DNA of 64,000 nt. Origin: Streptococcus chenjunshii (GTDB taxonomy: Bacteria; Bacillota; Bacilli; Lactobacillales; Streptococcaceae). Below the pieces are notes generated by a model that was not told where the DNA came from, ran no database searches, and was given only the letters and a program-made list of their open reading frames with translations. Within the stretch, counting starts at the first letter, position 1. Each line of letters starts with the position of its first letter. Positions 45,138 through 53,118 of the stretch are shown here, piece by piece. The position numbers and the translations under genes were made by a program. Location: contig NZ_CP031733.1 of assembly GCF_003086355.1 (NCBI RefSeq), positions 2,046,001 to 2,110,000 on the forward strand. The letters run 5' to 3'.

Positions 45138-46274
45138 TTAGAACTCATTTTTATGCTGGTTAATAAATTGGCAAATGGCATTCAGTGCCCGCTGAATATT
45201 GTCAATCTGACAGTGAAGACTGCCTCCGGTTTTTTCAGTAAAAAAAGAGGTCTGAACACTTTTTGCCTGAACGAGTTTATTTTTAAGCTCTTCTAAACGG
45301 TAAGAAGGGACGTACATATCCTGACTTCCTGCTAATAAGAGACAGCTTTGTTCAATCAGCCCCAACTGACGGTCAATAGTGTGAGCACTGATATTGCGGA
45401 TAAAGTCATAAGCTGTCTTTTCTCCTGTTATTCCTTGACCGTGCATCAGCATCCAGGACAGACTGGTGTTATTTTTGGCCTTATGGGCAATGACAGCATT
45501 AATTAAAGCTCTTTGCCTTAAGAATAAGCCGGTTTTCAAGAGAGTAAACTCGGCAGCACTGGTCTGTAAACGCAAAGCATCCATGGCTGAATAGAAAATA
45601 TCGAAACAGATACACAGCTTTATGCGTTTTTCAAAAGCCGCCGCTCTTAAGACAAAGCTGCCGCCCCATGACACTCCGATTGCTGCAACACTGTCCAACT
45701 TAAAATAATCTAAGACAGCCGCAACAACCTTTTCATAATCTGCTTGAAAATAAAGTTTTTGCGCTGGCACAAAGCCTTGTCCGGGGCCGTCAAAAATTAA
45801 AAGGTTGCATTGCAGCTCCTCCTGCAGAGGTAAAAACCAAGAGACCAGCTCTTCCATATAGGAGTCAAAGCCTCCAATAACCAATAAAGTTTTGCTGAAC
45901 TCAGCTTTTTTCAGCCAGACCGCCGGCAGCACTCCCTGCTCATAAGGGACACTGTCATACTGCAAATCAGCATTCTCGTAAAACCGTTCAAAACAGTGCC
46001 TGAAGCACTGATAAGCATCAGCTTTTCTCTTATCTAAAAAGGAGAGGAAGAATAAAGAAGACCGATAATAGGTCATCGCAACTTCCAACAGGCCTTGCTT
46101 TTCATAGCTTCTTGCCTTTTGATTCCACCATTGGTACCATGATTCAAAGTCATGGACGGACTGTCCAATTTCTAATAAATCCGCTTCTACTTCTCGGTAC
46201 TTGCTTTTGAGCGGTCCTGTCAATCTCAAAATTTGAAAATCAAACAGCAAAATTCCTGTATACTGTTTTATCAT
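45138..46274 (-). CDS. alpha/beta hydrolase, FrsA/DUF1100-like
   Basis: A 378-aa protein with a helical N-terminal cap (about 1-120) and an alpha/beta-hydrolase domain. The nucleophile elbow GVSWGGSF (about 199) has Ser, the acid is probably in LLAGSQDMYVP, and the His in SLHCQ near 360. The large helical N-terminus is like FrsA/esterase-type enzymes. No signal peptide. AAGGAG precedes the ATG. It diverges from a TetR regulator that likely controls it. Substrate unknown. Confidence 0.82.
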   Translation of the reverse strand: MIKQYTGILLFDFQILRLTGPLKSKYREVEADLLEIGQSVHDFESWYQWWNQKARSYEKQGLLEVAMTYYRSSLFFLSFLDKRKADAYQCFRHCFERFYENADLQYDSVPYEQGVLPAVWLKKAEFSKTLLVIGGFDSYMEELVSWFLPLQEELQCNLLIFDGPGQGFVPAQKLYFQADYEKVVAAVLDYFKLDSVAAIGVSWGGSFVLRAAAFEKRIKLCICFDIFYSAMDALRLQTSAAEFTLLKTGLFLRQRALINAVIAHKAKNNTSLSWMLMHGQGITGEKTAYDFIRNISAHTIDRQLGLIEQSCLLLAGSQDMYVPSYRLEELKNKLVQAKSVQTSFFTEKTGGSLHCQIDNIQRALNAICQFINQHKNEF

Positions 46275-46315
46275 ATTGTTTTCTCCTTTTAAAAAGTGCT
46301 ATAATTGTGTCACAT

Positions 46316-46325
46316 TATGATCATA
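46316..46325. promoter_or_regulatory. candidate TetR operator
   Basis: The 10-bp palindrome TATGATCATA, with further ATG/CAT symmetry around it, lies in the 127-bp divergent gap between the hydrolase and TetR genes. Confidence 0.4.
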
Positions 46326-46401
46326 GCATGATGAAAAACAAATACAAGGTCTTCACAAGAAGTGCTACAAATTACTGAAATAATGGCAGGAGGGCGCCCA
46401 G

Positions 46402-46977
46402 ATGAACGGCAAAGAAAGACAAAGCCTTTATTCGAAAACACAGATTATTGAAGCAGTTTTCACACTGCTAAAAGATAATCATTTTGATGAGATAACCGTC
46501 AATGAAATTCTTGATCTCTCACAAATATCAAGACGCACCTTTTACCGCTATTTTGCTAATAAAGAAGATATTTTGCAGGTATACTTGGATGGCTTGCTGC
46601 AGAGCTATTATCTTTTAAAAGATGATATTTTAGCTCAGTCTTCTTTTGAAGATATGCTGATGGTGACCTTGAACTTCTTTTGGGACAATCGGGAAAAGCT
46701 GCGGCTGCTTATCAGCAGTCAAAAATTCCATCTCCTGATTGAGAGGTACAATCAGGAAGCAGTTCCCCTTTACCGTTCTATCAATGCTCCCTGGCATGTT
46801 CAGCCATCACATTCCCAAGCAGATCTGCAGGATATCCTCCATTTTATCACAGGCGGTTATTTCAATATCATCAGCCATTGGCTTTTGGAAGAGCCCGCCA
46901 GACCGGCCGCAGAAATCGCCCGCAATCTTTCCCTGCTTTTCAGTAAAATTCAGCAAACTTTTGATTTACAGCCATAA
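46402..46977 (+). CDS. TetR/AcrR-family regulator
   Basis: A 191-aa repressor with the N-terminal TetR helix-turn-helix (ITVNEILDLSQISRRTFYRYFANKEDIL, about 31-58) and a helical ligand/dimer domain related to the DUF of TetR_C-type streptococcal regulators. GGCAGGAGG lies 5' of the ATG. It probably regulates the divergent hydrolase gene. Confidence 0.87.
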   Translation: MNGKERQSLYSKTQIIEAVFTLLKDNHFDEITVNEILDLSQISRRTFYRYFANKEDILQVYLDGLLQSYYLLKDDILAQSSFEDMLMVTLNFFWDNREKLRLLISSQKFHLLIERYNQEAVPLYRSINAPWHVQPSHSQADLQDILHFITGGYFNIISHWLLEEPARPAAEIARNLSLLFSKIQQTFDLQP

Positions 46978-47050
46978 AAACGTCTATCTTTAGACTGCAG
47001 AACATAAAAATAAGCACTATGCCAGCTTGCAGCGGGAAAATTCTGTACAC

Positions 47051-47083
47051 AAAAAATCCTGAAATCGATGATTTCAGGATTTT
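47051..47083. terminator. bidirectional terminator between tetR and fba
   Basis: A 15-bp perfect stem, AAAATCCTGAAATC-GAT-GATTTCAGGATTTT, with A-run and T-run on opposite sides. It serves both converging genes. Confidence 0.9.
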
Positions 47084-47113
47084 TCACTTTTTTACAGCGC
47101 TTGCCAAAGCTGC

Positions 47114-47995
47114 TTATGCTTTGTTTTCTGAGCCAAAGACATCGATACGTTCTTCAACAGCACCTTGAACAGCTTTGATACCTGGTGCCAAGAATTTACG
47201 CGGGTCAAAAAGCTTCTTCTTATCGTATTCAGCTTCATTTGCATCGTAGTTGCGGGCAAATTCGCGAGTTGCATTTGAAAAGGCGATTTGACTTTCAGTG
47301 TTCACATTCACTTTAGCCACACCAAGTTTGATAGCAGCCTGAATTTGGTCATCAGGAATACCTGAACCGCCATGCAGAACGATTGGGAAACCTGGAACTG
47401 CTGCTGCTAATTTTTCAAGGTGGTCAAGTGCAAGACCTTCCCAGTTATCTGGGTATGGACCATGAATATTTCCAATACCGGCAGCCAAGAAGTCAATGCC
47501 TGTTTCAACCATTGCTTTAGCATCTTCAATCGGTGCCAGTTCACCCTTACCGATGATACCGTCTTCTTCACCGCCGATTGTTCCGACTTCGGCTTCAACT
47601 GACACACCTTTAGCATGTGCCAATTCAACAACTTCTTTTGTTTTAGCAAGGTTTTCTTCTACCGGCAGGTGTGAACCGTCAAACATAATTGAGGTATAGC
47701 CGACTTCGATACATTCAAGGGCATCTTCATAGTGACCGTGGTCAAGGTGAATAGCAACTGGTACAGTAATCCCCATTGATTCAACGAGGTTTTCAATAAG
47801 CTGTTTACAAAGCTTGTAGCCGCCCATATATTTGGCTGCACCCATGGAAGTTTGGATAAGAACCGGCGCTTGTTTGCTTTCTGCTGCACGCAAGATAGCC
47901 TGTGTCCATTCCAAGTTGTTTGTGTTAAATCCGCCAACTGCATAACCGTTGTCACGCGCTGCTTGGACAAATTTCTCTGCTGAAACGATTGCCAT
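47114..47995 (-). CDS. fba: fructose-bisphosphate aldolase, class II
   Basis: A 293-aa zinc aldolase of glycolysis, cleaving fructose-1,6-bisphosphate. HLDHG (83-87) gives the catalytic Asp85 and zinc ligand His86; HGGSG and NVNTE are substrate loops. AGGAGG precedes the ATG, and an extended -10 (TGATAAAAT) lies about 50 bp upstream. A strong, single-gene unit. Confidence 0.97.
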   Translation of the reverse strand: MAIVSAEKFVQAARDNGYAVGGFNTNNLEWTQAILRAAESKQAPVLIQTSMGAAKYMGGYKLCKQLIENLVESMGITVPVAIHLDHGHYEDALECIEVGYTSIMFDGSHLPVEENLAKTKEVVELAHAKGVSVEAEVGTIGGEEDGIIGKGELAPIEDAKAMVETGIDFLAAGIGNIHGPYPDNWEGLALDHLEKLAAAVPGFPIVLHGGSGIPDDQIQAAIKLGVAKVNVNTESQIAFSNATREFARNYDANEAEYDKKKLFDPRKFLAPGIKAVQGAVEERIDVFGSENKA

Positions 47996-48329
47996 TGTAA
48001 GGCCTCCTATTTATTTTTTGGGTTAAACCCATTACGTGTTCATTTTATCACTTTTTTAGTAAAATAGCCAGCTAAATTTAAAAGACCCGTATATTTTCCA
48101 ATCGCAGGCAGCCTTGTCCATACGGTTCCTCATCCCCCGCCTAGGTTACCACTGACAGTTAAACACAGCTTCCTATGGCGGTAAAAGCCAGACGGCCGAA
48201 TTTTCCCAAGGTCTTTTGTCAAATGCCATACAGCTAATTTTCGGTAAAGAAAGCGAACCATTTTTTCATTATCAGCTGTACCAGCAAAATCAAATGAGAG
48301 CCTAAAAGAAACTGTTTGTCTCGGGAAAT
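47996..48329. other. intergenic region between fba and the DUF3021 gene
   Basis: Holds the fba promoter (near 48040-48060). The remainder to 48329 shows no gene, strong hairpin or repeat that I can support. Confidence 0.5.
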
Positions 48330-48743
48330 TCAGCGCTTTAGATCCTCTGACTGTCTTTCTTGAAGTTTTCGGTTAATATGGTGGACCCTGTTATAAAAAA
48401 CAAAATAAACCACAATCCAAATGATTAAGTAGGTAGCAGCATATTTCCCCAAAAAACTCAAATCAAAAATATCCGAGGTGAGATTATTCAGGTAATTAAG
48501 AAGAGCTACCAGACCGCACACGCCTAAGAAGTGCAGAAACAGCTGCCAAGCAAAGTTGGGACGTTCCAACTCAAAAATCATACTTATCAAGCCGATCAAA
48601 CCGCTGATCCAAACGACGTTGACAATCTGTGCAACCGTTTGATTCTCTGCGCCATTAAGTACTAATGTTGCGGAATAGCTCAGACCGCCAAGACCGACTC
48701 CGATTAAAAAATACAGGACAGCAGTTTTCCAAGTGTTTTTCAT
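48330..48743 (-). CDS. DUF3021-domain membrane protein
   Basis: A 137-aa protein with four predicted membrane helices (AVLYFLIGVGLGGLSYSATLVL; VNVVWISGLIGLISMIF; FLHFLGVCGLVALLNYL; YAATYLIIWIVVYFVFY). DUF3021 genes typically follow a LytTR gene, as here (9 bp away). In LytTR regulatory systems such as HdrRM/BrsRM a membrane partner restrains the regulator; whether this protein does so is an inference. Confidence 0.85.
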   Translation of the reverse strand: MKNTWKTAVLYFLIGVGLGGLSYSATLVLNGAENQTVAQIVNVVWISGLIGLISMIFELERPNFAWQLFLHFLGVCGLVALLNYLNNLTSDIFDLSFLGKYAATYLIIWIVVYFVFYNRVHHINRKLQERQSEDLKR

Positions 48744-48752
48744 ATCTCTTCC

Positions 48753-49208
48753 TCACAATCCTAAAGCATTTTCCAAATGACGCAGATAGCGGCGGCTGAC
48801 ATCGGCCTTACGCTTACCTGTTAAAATCGCCAGCATATTGCCGGAAAAGCTGGCCTCCAAGGCCTGCAGGTGATTGATGTTTATCAGACCATGCTTAGAC
48901 ACTTGAATAAAATCAGGATTATTAAGCCGCTCCTTAAATTTATAAAGTCTTTCCGTAATCATATAACGGCCCTTTAAAGTCTCTAAAATTAAGCTGTCAG
49001 CATCGACATCAACAACCACCAGCTCATCAACTTTCAGCATTTCCATCCGGTCCTTTGTTTTCAAAGGGATAATGGACGGTGCTTTTGCTTCATAACGGCT
49101 TAAATAAGTCAGCACGCCCTGAACTTCAGCCGTTAAGCTGCGGCTGCGCACAGTAATATCAATTTCATTCGGAGACAGATTGTAATCTTCTTCAAAACGG
49201 TAATCCAT
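48753..49208 (-). CDS. LytTR-domain DNA-binding regulator
   Basis: A 151-aa protein without a receiver domain. The C-terminal LytTR domain (about 50-148) shows IETLKGRYMITERLYKFKERL, FIQVSKHGLININHLQALE and GKRKADVSRRYLRHLE. It binds DNA direct repeats in promoters. GGAGACTT precedes the ATG. It lies between an ABC-2 exporter and a DUF3021 gene, in one transcription unit. Confidence 0.9.
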   Translation of the reverse strand: MDYRFEEDYNLSPNEIDITVRSRSLTAEVQGVLTYLSRYEAKAPSIIPLKTKDRMEMLKVDELVVVDVDADSLILETLKGRYMITERLYKFKERLNNPDFIQVSKHGLININHLQALEASFSGNMLAILTGKRKADVSRRYLRHLENALGL

Positions 49209-49349
49209 AGAAGTCTCCTTCTACTCTTTTATAATTTTTCTGTTTCAAAAGCGGTTGCTGCTAGGATAAATAAAGTATCACAGGATAGCAAAAGGATGTT
49301 TTTAGCTGTAAAACTTACTGTCTGCCGTACAGCCGCTTTCTTTATCAGT

Positions 49350-50189
49350 TTACCGTAAAAGTGTTTTTTTCACAAATTGAAAGAGACCTAATACCATAAA
49401 GCTGAGAAGAATAACTCCAACCATTGCAGCTATATTTTGATTCAGGCTTGTTAAGCGATCCCATTTAAGGCCAACCCCCAGATAGGCTTTAATAGTTCCG
49501 GCTGACTGTCCCCAATGGTAATCTGTCAGTAAGATTTGACGGCTGGCTGCAGCAGCATAGGCGGCTGGTGTTACCTTGATCAGCTGCTGAGCAAAATCTG
49601 GCAGAGTACCTATCGGCACGTAGACACCAACTAAGAAACCGGAAGCTGTTCCGATAATAACAGAAAAACGTTCGGCTGCTTCAGTCGACTGAAATAACTG
49701 TCCCAGCAGCAGACTCAGGCTGGCAGCCAAAATCGAGCTGATCAGCATAACTCCCAGTAGTTTTGCGGCCTGCAGCAGTTCTATAGTCAAACCATCCTGC
49801 CAGTAAAAATAAAGGACCATTATCGTAAACATCATAATCTGCATCAGCATCCCAATAAGAGCCGCACTGATAAAATAGCCTAAATTCAGCTTAAAGGCAG
49901 AGGTATCTGTCAGCAAAAAATCCGCAAACCTCTGGCTTTCTTTGTCCCGGATCATGCGAACAATACCAGTCCATGTTGTTGTGATACTGGTCACTGCCAG
50001 TGTTCCTGCCATCACCCACTTATCCAGAACAAGCTCCGCATCGGGCAGAGTCTTCCAATTATCCAGCATATTTTTCTGCAGAAAAATAAGGTACAATGCA
50101 AAGGCAATCCATGCTCCCATCAACGAGAAAAAAACGCTGCTTTTACTGCTGAAATAGAGGGCTAAATTTCTTTTGACTGTGACTATCAT
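49350..50189 (-). CDS. ABC-2 type transporter permease
   Basis: A 279-aa membrane protein with six predicted helices: an entry helix (LMGAWIAFALYLIFL), a cytoplasmic loop (VRMIRDKESQRFADFLLTDT), then ISAALIGMLMQIMMFTIMV and further helices, typical of ABC-2 exporters. It overlaps the ATPase gene by one base (TGATG). The cargo could be a drug, lantibiotic or lipid. Confidence 0.88.
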   Translation of the reverse strand: MIVTVKRNLALYFSSKSSVFFSLMGAWIAFALYLIFLQKNMLDNWKTLPDAELVLDKWVMAGTLAVTSITTTWTGIVRMIRDKESQRFADFLLTDTSAFKLNLGYFISAALIGMLMQIMMFTIMVLYFYWQDGLTIELLQAAKLLGVMLISSILAASLSLLLGQLFQSTEAAERFSVIIGTASGFLVGVYVPIGTLPDFAQQLIKVTPAAYAAAASRQILLTDYHWGQSAGTIKAYLGVGLKWDRLTSLNQNIAAMVGVILLSFMVLGLFQFVKKTLLR

Positions 50190-51043
50190 CAGCTAATCTC
50201 CCTTCCTGTAATAGCTACAAAGGCTTCATTGATTGTGCCTCGTTTGAAATCAAAATCATCAAGAACAGCTTTACAGCTTTCAAGGACTTCAAGTGCTTCC
50301 TGAGAAGTCAGGCCTTCTGCTGTATAACCAAAAGCAGTCTCGGTCATTGTATACGGTAAATCTGCAGCCAGCCGCTTCTCCTTCAAAAACAGACGCAGCT
50401 GGTTTTTAGCATACTGCTGGATTAAGTCAGAAGCTTTCCCCTGCGCAAGAATCTTCCCTTTATCAATGACATAAGTCACTTCTGCATTTTCGGCTTCCTC
50501 CAGATAATGTGTTGTCAGAAAGATTGTTAGACCCTGTTCTTGCTTTAAACGATAGAGCAATTCCCAAATCATCTGACGTGTCTGAACATCGAGGCCAGTT
50601 GTTGGTTCATCTAAAAAAAGCAAATCCGGCTTATTAAGCAGGGCCCGTGCGATGTCAACACGCCGGCGCTGGCCGCCGGAAAGCTTTCCGTATTTCTGAC
50701 TGAGCAGCCCCTGCAGTCCGGTCAGCTTAAATAAATCCCGCAGCCAAACCTGATCAAGTCCCCGATAAAGTCCGGCTCTATGGTTCAAATTAGCCTCAAC
50801 TGTCAACTCACTGTCCAGCACACTGTCCTGAAAAACAATCCCAATCTTGATGCCTGTAGCAGAAACAATACGTCCCGAAGTCGGTTTAGTTAATCCCGTC
50901 AGCATCTTAATCGTTGTCGATTTGCCCGCGCCATTAGTTCCTAAATAAGCCACTAAACTGCCTTTAGGAATCTGTACATTTAATTGACTGACAACAGTTT
51001 TATCTCCATATTGTTTGGTTATGTTTTGAGTTTCTATAAGCAT
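50189..51043 (-). CDS. ABC exporter ATP-binding protein
   Basis: A 284-aa ATPase of the drug/multidrug-export type: Walker A GTNGAGKST (about 35), signature LSGGQRRR (about 131), Walker B LLFLDEPTTGLD, and a C-terminal extension. ATG at 51043 is preferred, since GGAGG is 8 bp before it; a GTG 15 bp upstream overlaps that site. It begins a unit with the ABC-2 permease, LytTR and DUF3021 genes, so the regulator pair probably controls the exporter. Confidence 0.9.
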   Translation of the reverse strand: MLIETQNITKQYGDKTVVSQLNVQIPKGSLVAYLGTNGAGKSTTIKMLTGLTKPTSGRIVSATGIKIGIVFQDSVLDSELTVEANLNHRAGLYRGLDQVWLRDLFKLTGLQGLLSQKYGKLSGGQRRRVDIARALLNKPDLLFLDEPTTGLDVQTRQMIWELLYRLKQEQGLTIFLTTHYLEEAENAEVTYVIDKGKILAQGKASDLIQQYAKNQLRLFLKEKRLAADLPYTMTETAFGYTAEGLTSQEALEVLESCKAVLDDFDFKRGTINEAFVAITGREIS

Positions 51044-51489
51044 ATCTCTGTCCTCCACACCCTTATCCTAACAAAAAGGAAACCTGTGCGGAGGATTTTT
51101 TCGATAAGCGGCTAAAAAATGATGGTAAGCGGTAGACAGCTGATAACATCTTGGGAGTAAAATAAAAAGGGGGAGAAAATCTTACGATTTGAGATCCTCT
51201 CCCCTTTCTCACTTACCGGCAGCCACAGACACCTTAAAACGAAATTAAGAATTAGCCCTTAAACTTTGTTGGTATGATGTACAAGACGCAGTGGCCTACT
51301 AACTCTCTACTCACTGTTTCAAAGCTTTAAAATGTCTGCTAGGCTTTTCGGGATGAGATATCAAACCTTATGGTCTGGGAGCCTGTCCCGCTCCCTAGTC
51401 GTCCTAGCAGGTGTGTACCTGCGAAATCCTTAATTTTGCAGATAGCCCATCTCACACGGATTTCTTAACGGCCTTTGTATATCCCGATA
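51044..51489. repeat. gene-free region: terminator and a repeat copy in opposite orientation
   Basis: 51166-51207 forms a stem (AAAGGGG.../...CCCCTTT) followed on the reverse strand by CTTTTTATTTT, a terminator stopping transcription before the exporter operon. About 51400-51485 is a reverse copy of the dispersed repeat (rc ATACAAAGGCCGTTAAGAAA), and 51340-51400 resembles the region after ilvC. No gene. Confidence 0.65.
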
Positions 51490-51519
51490 AAATAAAAGAG
51501 ACCGGGACCGGTCTCTTTT
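51490..51519 (-). terminator. terminator downstream of tRNA-Leu
   Basis: GAGACCGG-TCC-CGGTCTC followed by TTTTATTTT on the reverse strand. Confidence 0.85.
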
Positions 51520-51568
51520 CAGATGTGAGCTCTTCACTTTCTAATCAGTAAATAAGCTAACTGTTATT

Positions 51569-51654
51569 TGCGGAAAGAGGGACTTGAACCCTCACGACCT
51601 AAAGCGGTCACAGGATCCTTAGTCCTGCGCGTCTGCCAATTCCGCCATTCCCGC
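51569..51654 (-). tRNA. tRNA-Leu (anticodon AAG)
   Basis: 86-nt class II tRNA. The reverse complement starts GCGGGAATGGCGGAATTGGC, has an anticodon stem CAGGA/TCCTG with loop CTAAGGA (AAG, reading CTT), a long variable arm (TGACCGCTTTAGGTCGT) and a T-arm GAGGGTTCAAGTCCCTC, with 3' discriminator A. CCA not encoded. Confidence 0.95.
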
Positions 51655-52070
51655 TCAGCAACATAAATCATTATATCAGCTGCAGTTGCCATTGTCAACC
51701 CCCTAATTTTTTAAATCATTCCTCCATTATTCAAAAGTAAAAATGTCCCACTGGAATACTGGATGACTGAGAAAGATTAGGCTCGGCACAAAGGAACTGA
51801 AAAATGGCAAATGATTGAAGCTGTTTTAGAGCAATAATATAAAGACTGGCAGGCTAAGAAAGACTGGCTTCCTCACTGCAATTATAATCATTTTTCATTA
51901 ACAGCAGCAGATTTTTTATGCTAACAGTAGCTGTTTTTTTAGAATATTGTCTTTTTCAAATAGAATTAAAATCAAACTACTAAAAACTTTGGGGGGTGCT
52001 TCCCTGCTTTACTGAGGTTAACTATTAATTTATTGACACTAGGTATCAAAGGCCTGATAGCCAAAAACTA
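51655..52070. repeat. gene-free region with a degenerate IS-end-like repeat (copy 2)
   Basis: 51731-51835 contains TTCAAAAGTAAAAATGTCCC and AAAAATGGCAAATGATTGAA, similar to copies near 40799 and 52473. No open frame of interest. Likely decayed IS DNA. The remaining stretch to 52070 shows nothing recognisable. Confidence 0.45.
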
Positions 52071-52382
52071 TCAATTAACTTTTTCATTAATAAGCTGGGT
52101 ATCTTCTTCAGTGGCTGGCTGCCAACCTTTTTTGAGCAGGTCTTGACAATAAAGTCGGTTATAAATAAAAGAAAAAGCAACACCTACGACACCGCCACCA
52201 GTTTCAATATCTAAAGCTATAAAAATGGCGGCTACAACAAAAGTAACACCTAGCATAATCCCAAACCATTTCCAATCACGTCTAAATAAAGGAACAAAGG
52301 GGCCGAAAAAGAAAGTTGTCCAGCTTATTCCAATTGGAACCTTTTTCTCTTCATTTTCTTTGTTTTTTAATGTAACCTTCAT
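52071..52382 (-). CDS. small membrane protein, DUF2628-like
   Basis: A 103-aa protein. A short hydrophilic head is followed by ISWTTFFFGPFVPLFRRDWKW, a motif of DUF2628-type proteins (short re-entrant stretch before a Trp), then one or two membrane helices (FGIMLGVTFVVAAIFIAL; GGVVGVAFSFIYNRLY) and a polar tail. Function unknown. It stands alone before the LXG array; no toxin partner is obvious. Confidence 0.7.
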   Translation of the reverse strand: MKVTLKNKENEEKKVPIGISWTTFFFGPFVPLFRRDWKWFGIMLGVTFVVAAIFIALDIETGGGVVGVAFSFIYNRLYCQDLLKKGWQPATEEDTQLINEKVN

Positions 52383-52472
52383 TTAACTAAAAAAACTCCT
52401 TCAAATAATAATGGTAATATTATAACAAAATTGTGCTTTTTTGAAAAGAGTTCTGTTTATTTTAAAAAAGGA

Positions 52473-52575
52473 TTATCATTCGAAAGCGATGATGCTCCAC
52501 CGGTTATACTAGATGTATGAGAAAAATCGGAATCAGCACGAGGGATAAAAAATGGCAAATGATTGAAAATTTGCC
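52473..52575. repeat. degenerate IS-end-like repeat (copy 3)
   Basis: TCATTCGAAAGCGATGATG and AAAAAATGGCAAATGATTGA match the pattern of the copies at 40799 and 51731. No gene. Confidence 0.45.
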
Positions 52576-52608
52576 TAGAATTTGGCATTTTTCTCCTCAG
52601 CATTTTCT

Positions 52609-53118
52609 CTAGGAAGACATACTGTCATGAATGTCCTCAATCGTCTTTTCCATGGCTTCACGGACAAATGCTTCATACTTATCGCGGTCGTCTTTGGGAA
52701 TTTCATTGTTGTGTAGATTTTCACTACCTTTTCCATAAACAATAGTCTTCAGTTTCATCCTCTCATCAAATTCCAGCATAAGATCCTCATCTGCATTAAT
52801 ATCCATACGAGCAAACACGCCGCTCTTTGTCGGCACACTAATGACAACCGCAGGTTTCGTCTTAGTCGTTAAACTATCAATCCGATTATTCATCTTAAGG
52901 CCATAGTTATCAACGTCATAACCAGCTTGTCGAACTGCTTCCGCATAGCGGGTGGTGTTCATTAAACTGTTCAGCTGCTCATAGGTGTTGCCGTGCTCAT
53001 AAGCTCTCTGAAAAGCGCCCGATTGATAGTGGAGATAACCCCAAAGCAGTCCTCCGGCTAAAAGAGGGAGAAGCATAAAAATGCTCAGAATAAGGTGTTT
53101 TTTTCGTTTACTTGACAT
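52609..53118 (-). CDS. probable immunity protein of LXG effector 1
   Basis: A 169-aa protein with an N-terminal membrane anchor (HLILSIFMLLPLLAGGLLWGYLHY, about 8-31) and an external domain of about 135 aa with alternating strands (AVVISVPTKSGVFARMDI). It overlaps the LXG 1 stop by 11 bp, the usual toxin-immunity coupling. An anchored outward-facing immunity protein fits a toxin acting on wall precursors outside the membrane, like the TipC/TelC pair. Sequence similarity to the two TipC-like proteins nearby is weak, so the family is uncertain. Confidence 0.6.
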   Translation of the reverse strand: MSSKRKKHLILSIFMLLPLLAGGLLWGYLHYQSGAFQRAYEHGNTYEQLNSLMNTTRYAEAVRQAGYDVDNYGLKMNNRIDSLTTKTKPAVVISVPTKSGVFARMDINADEDLMLEFDERMKLKTIVYGKGSENLHNNEIPKDDRDKYEAFVREAMEKTIEDIHDSMSS

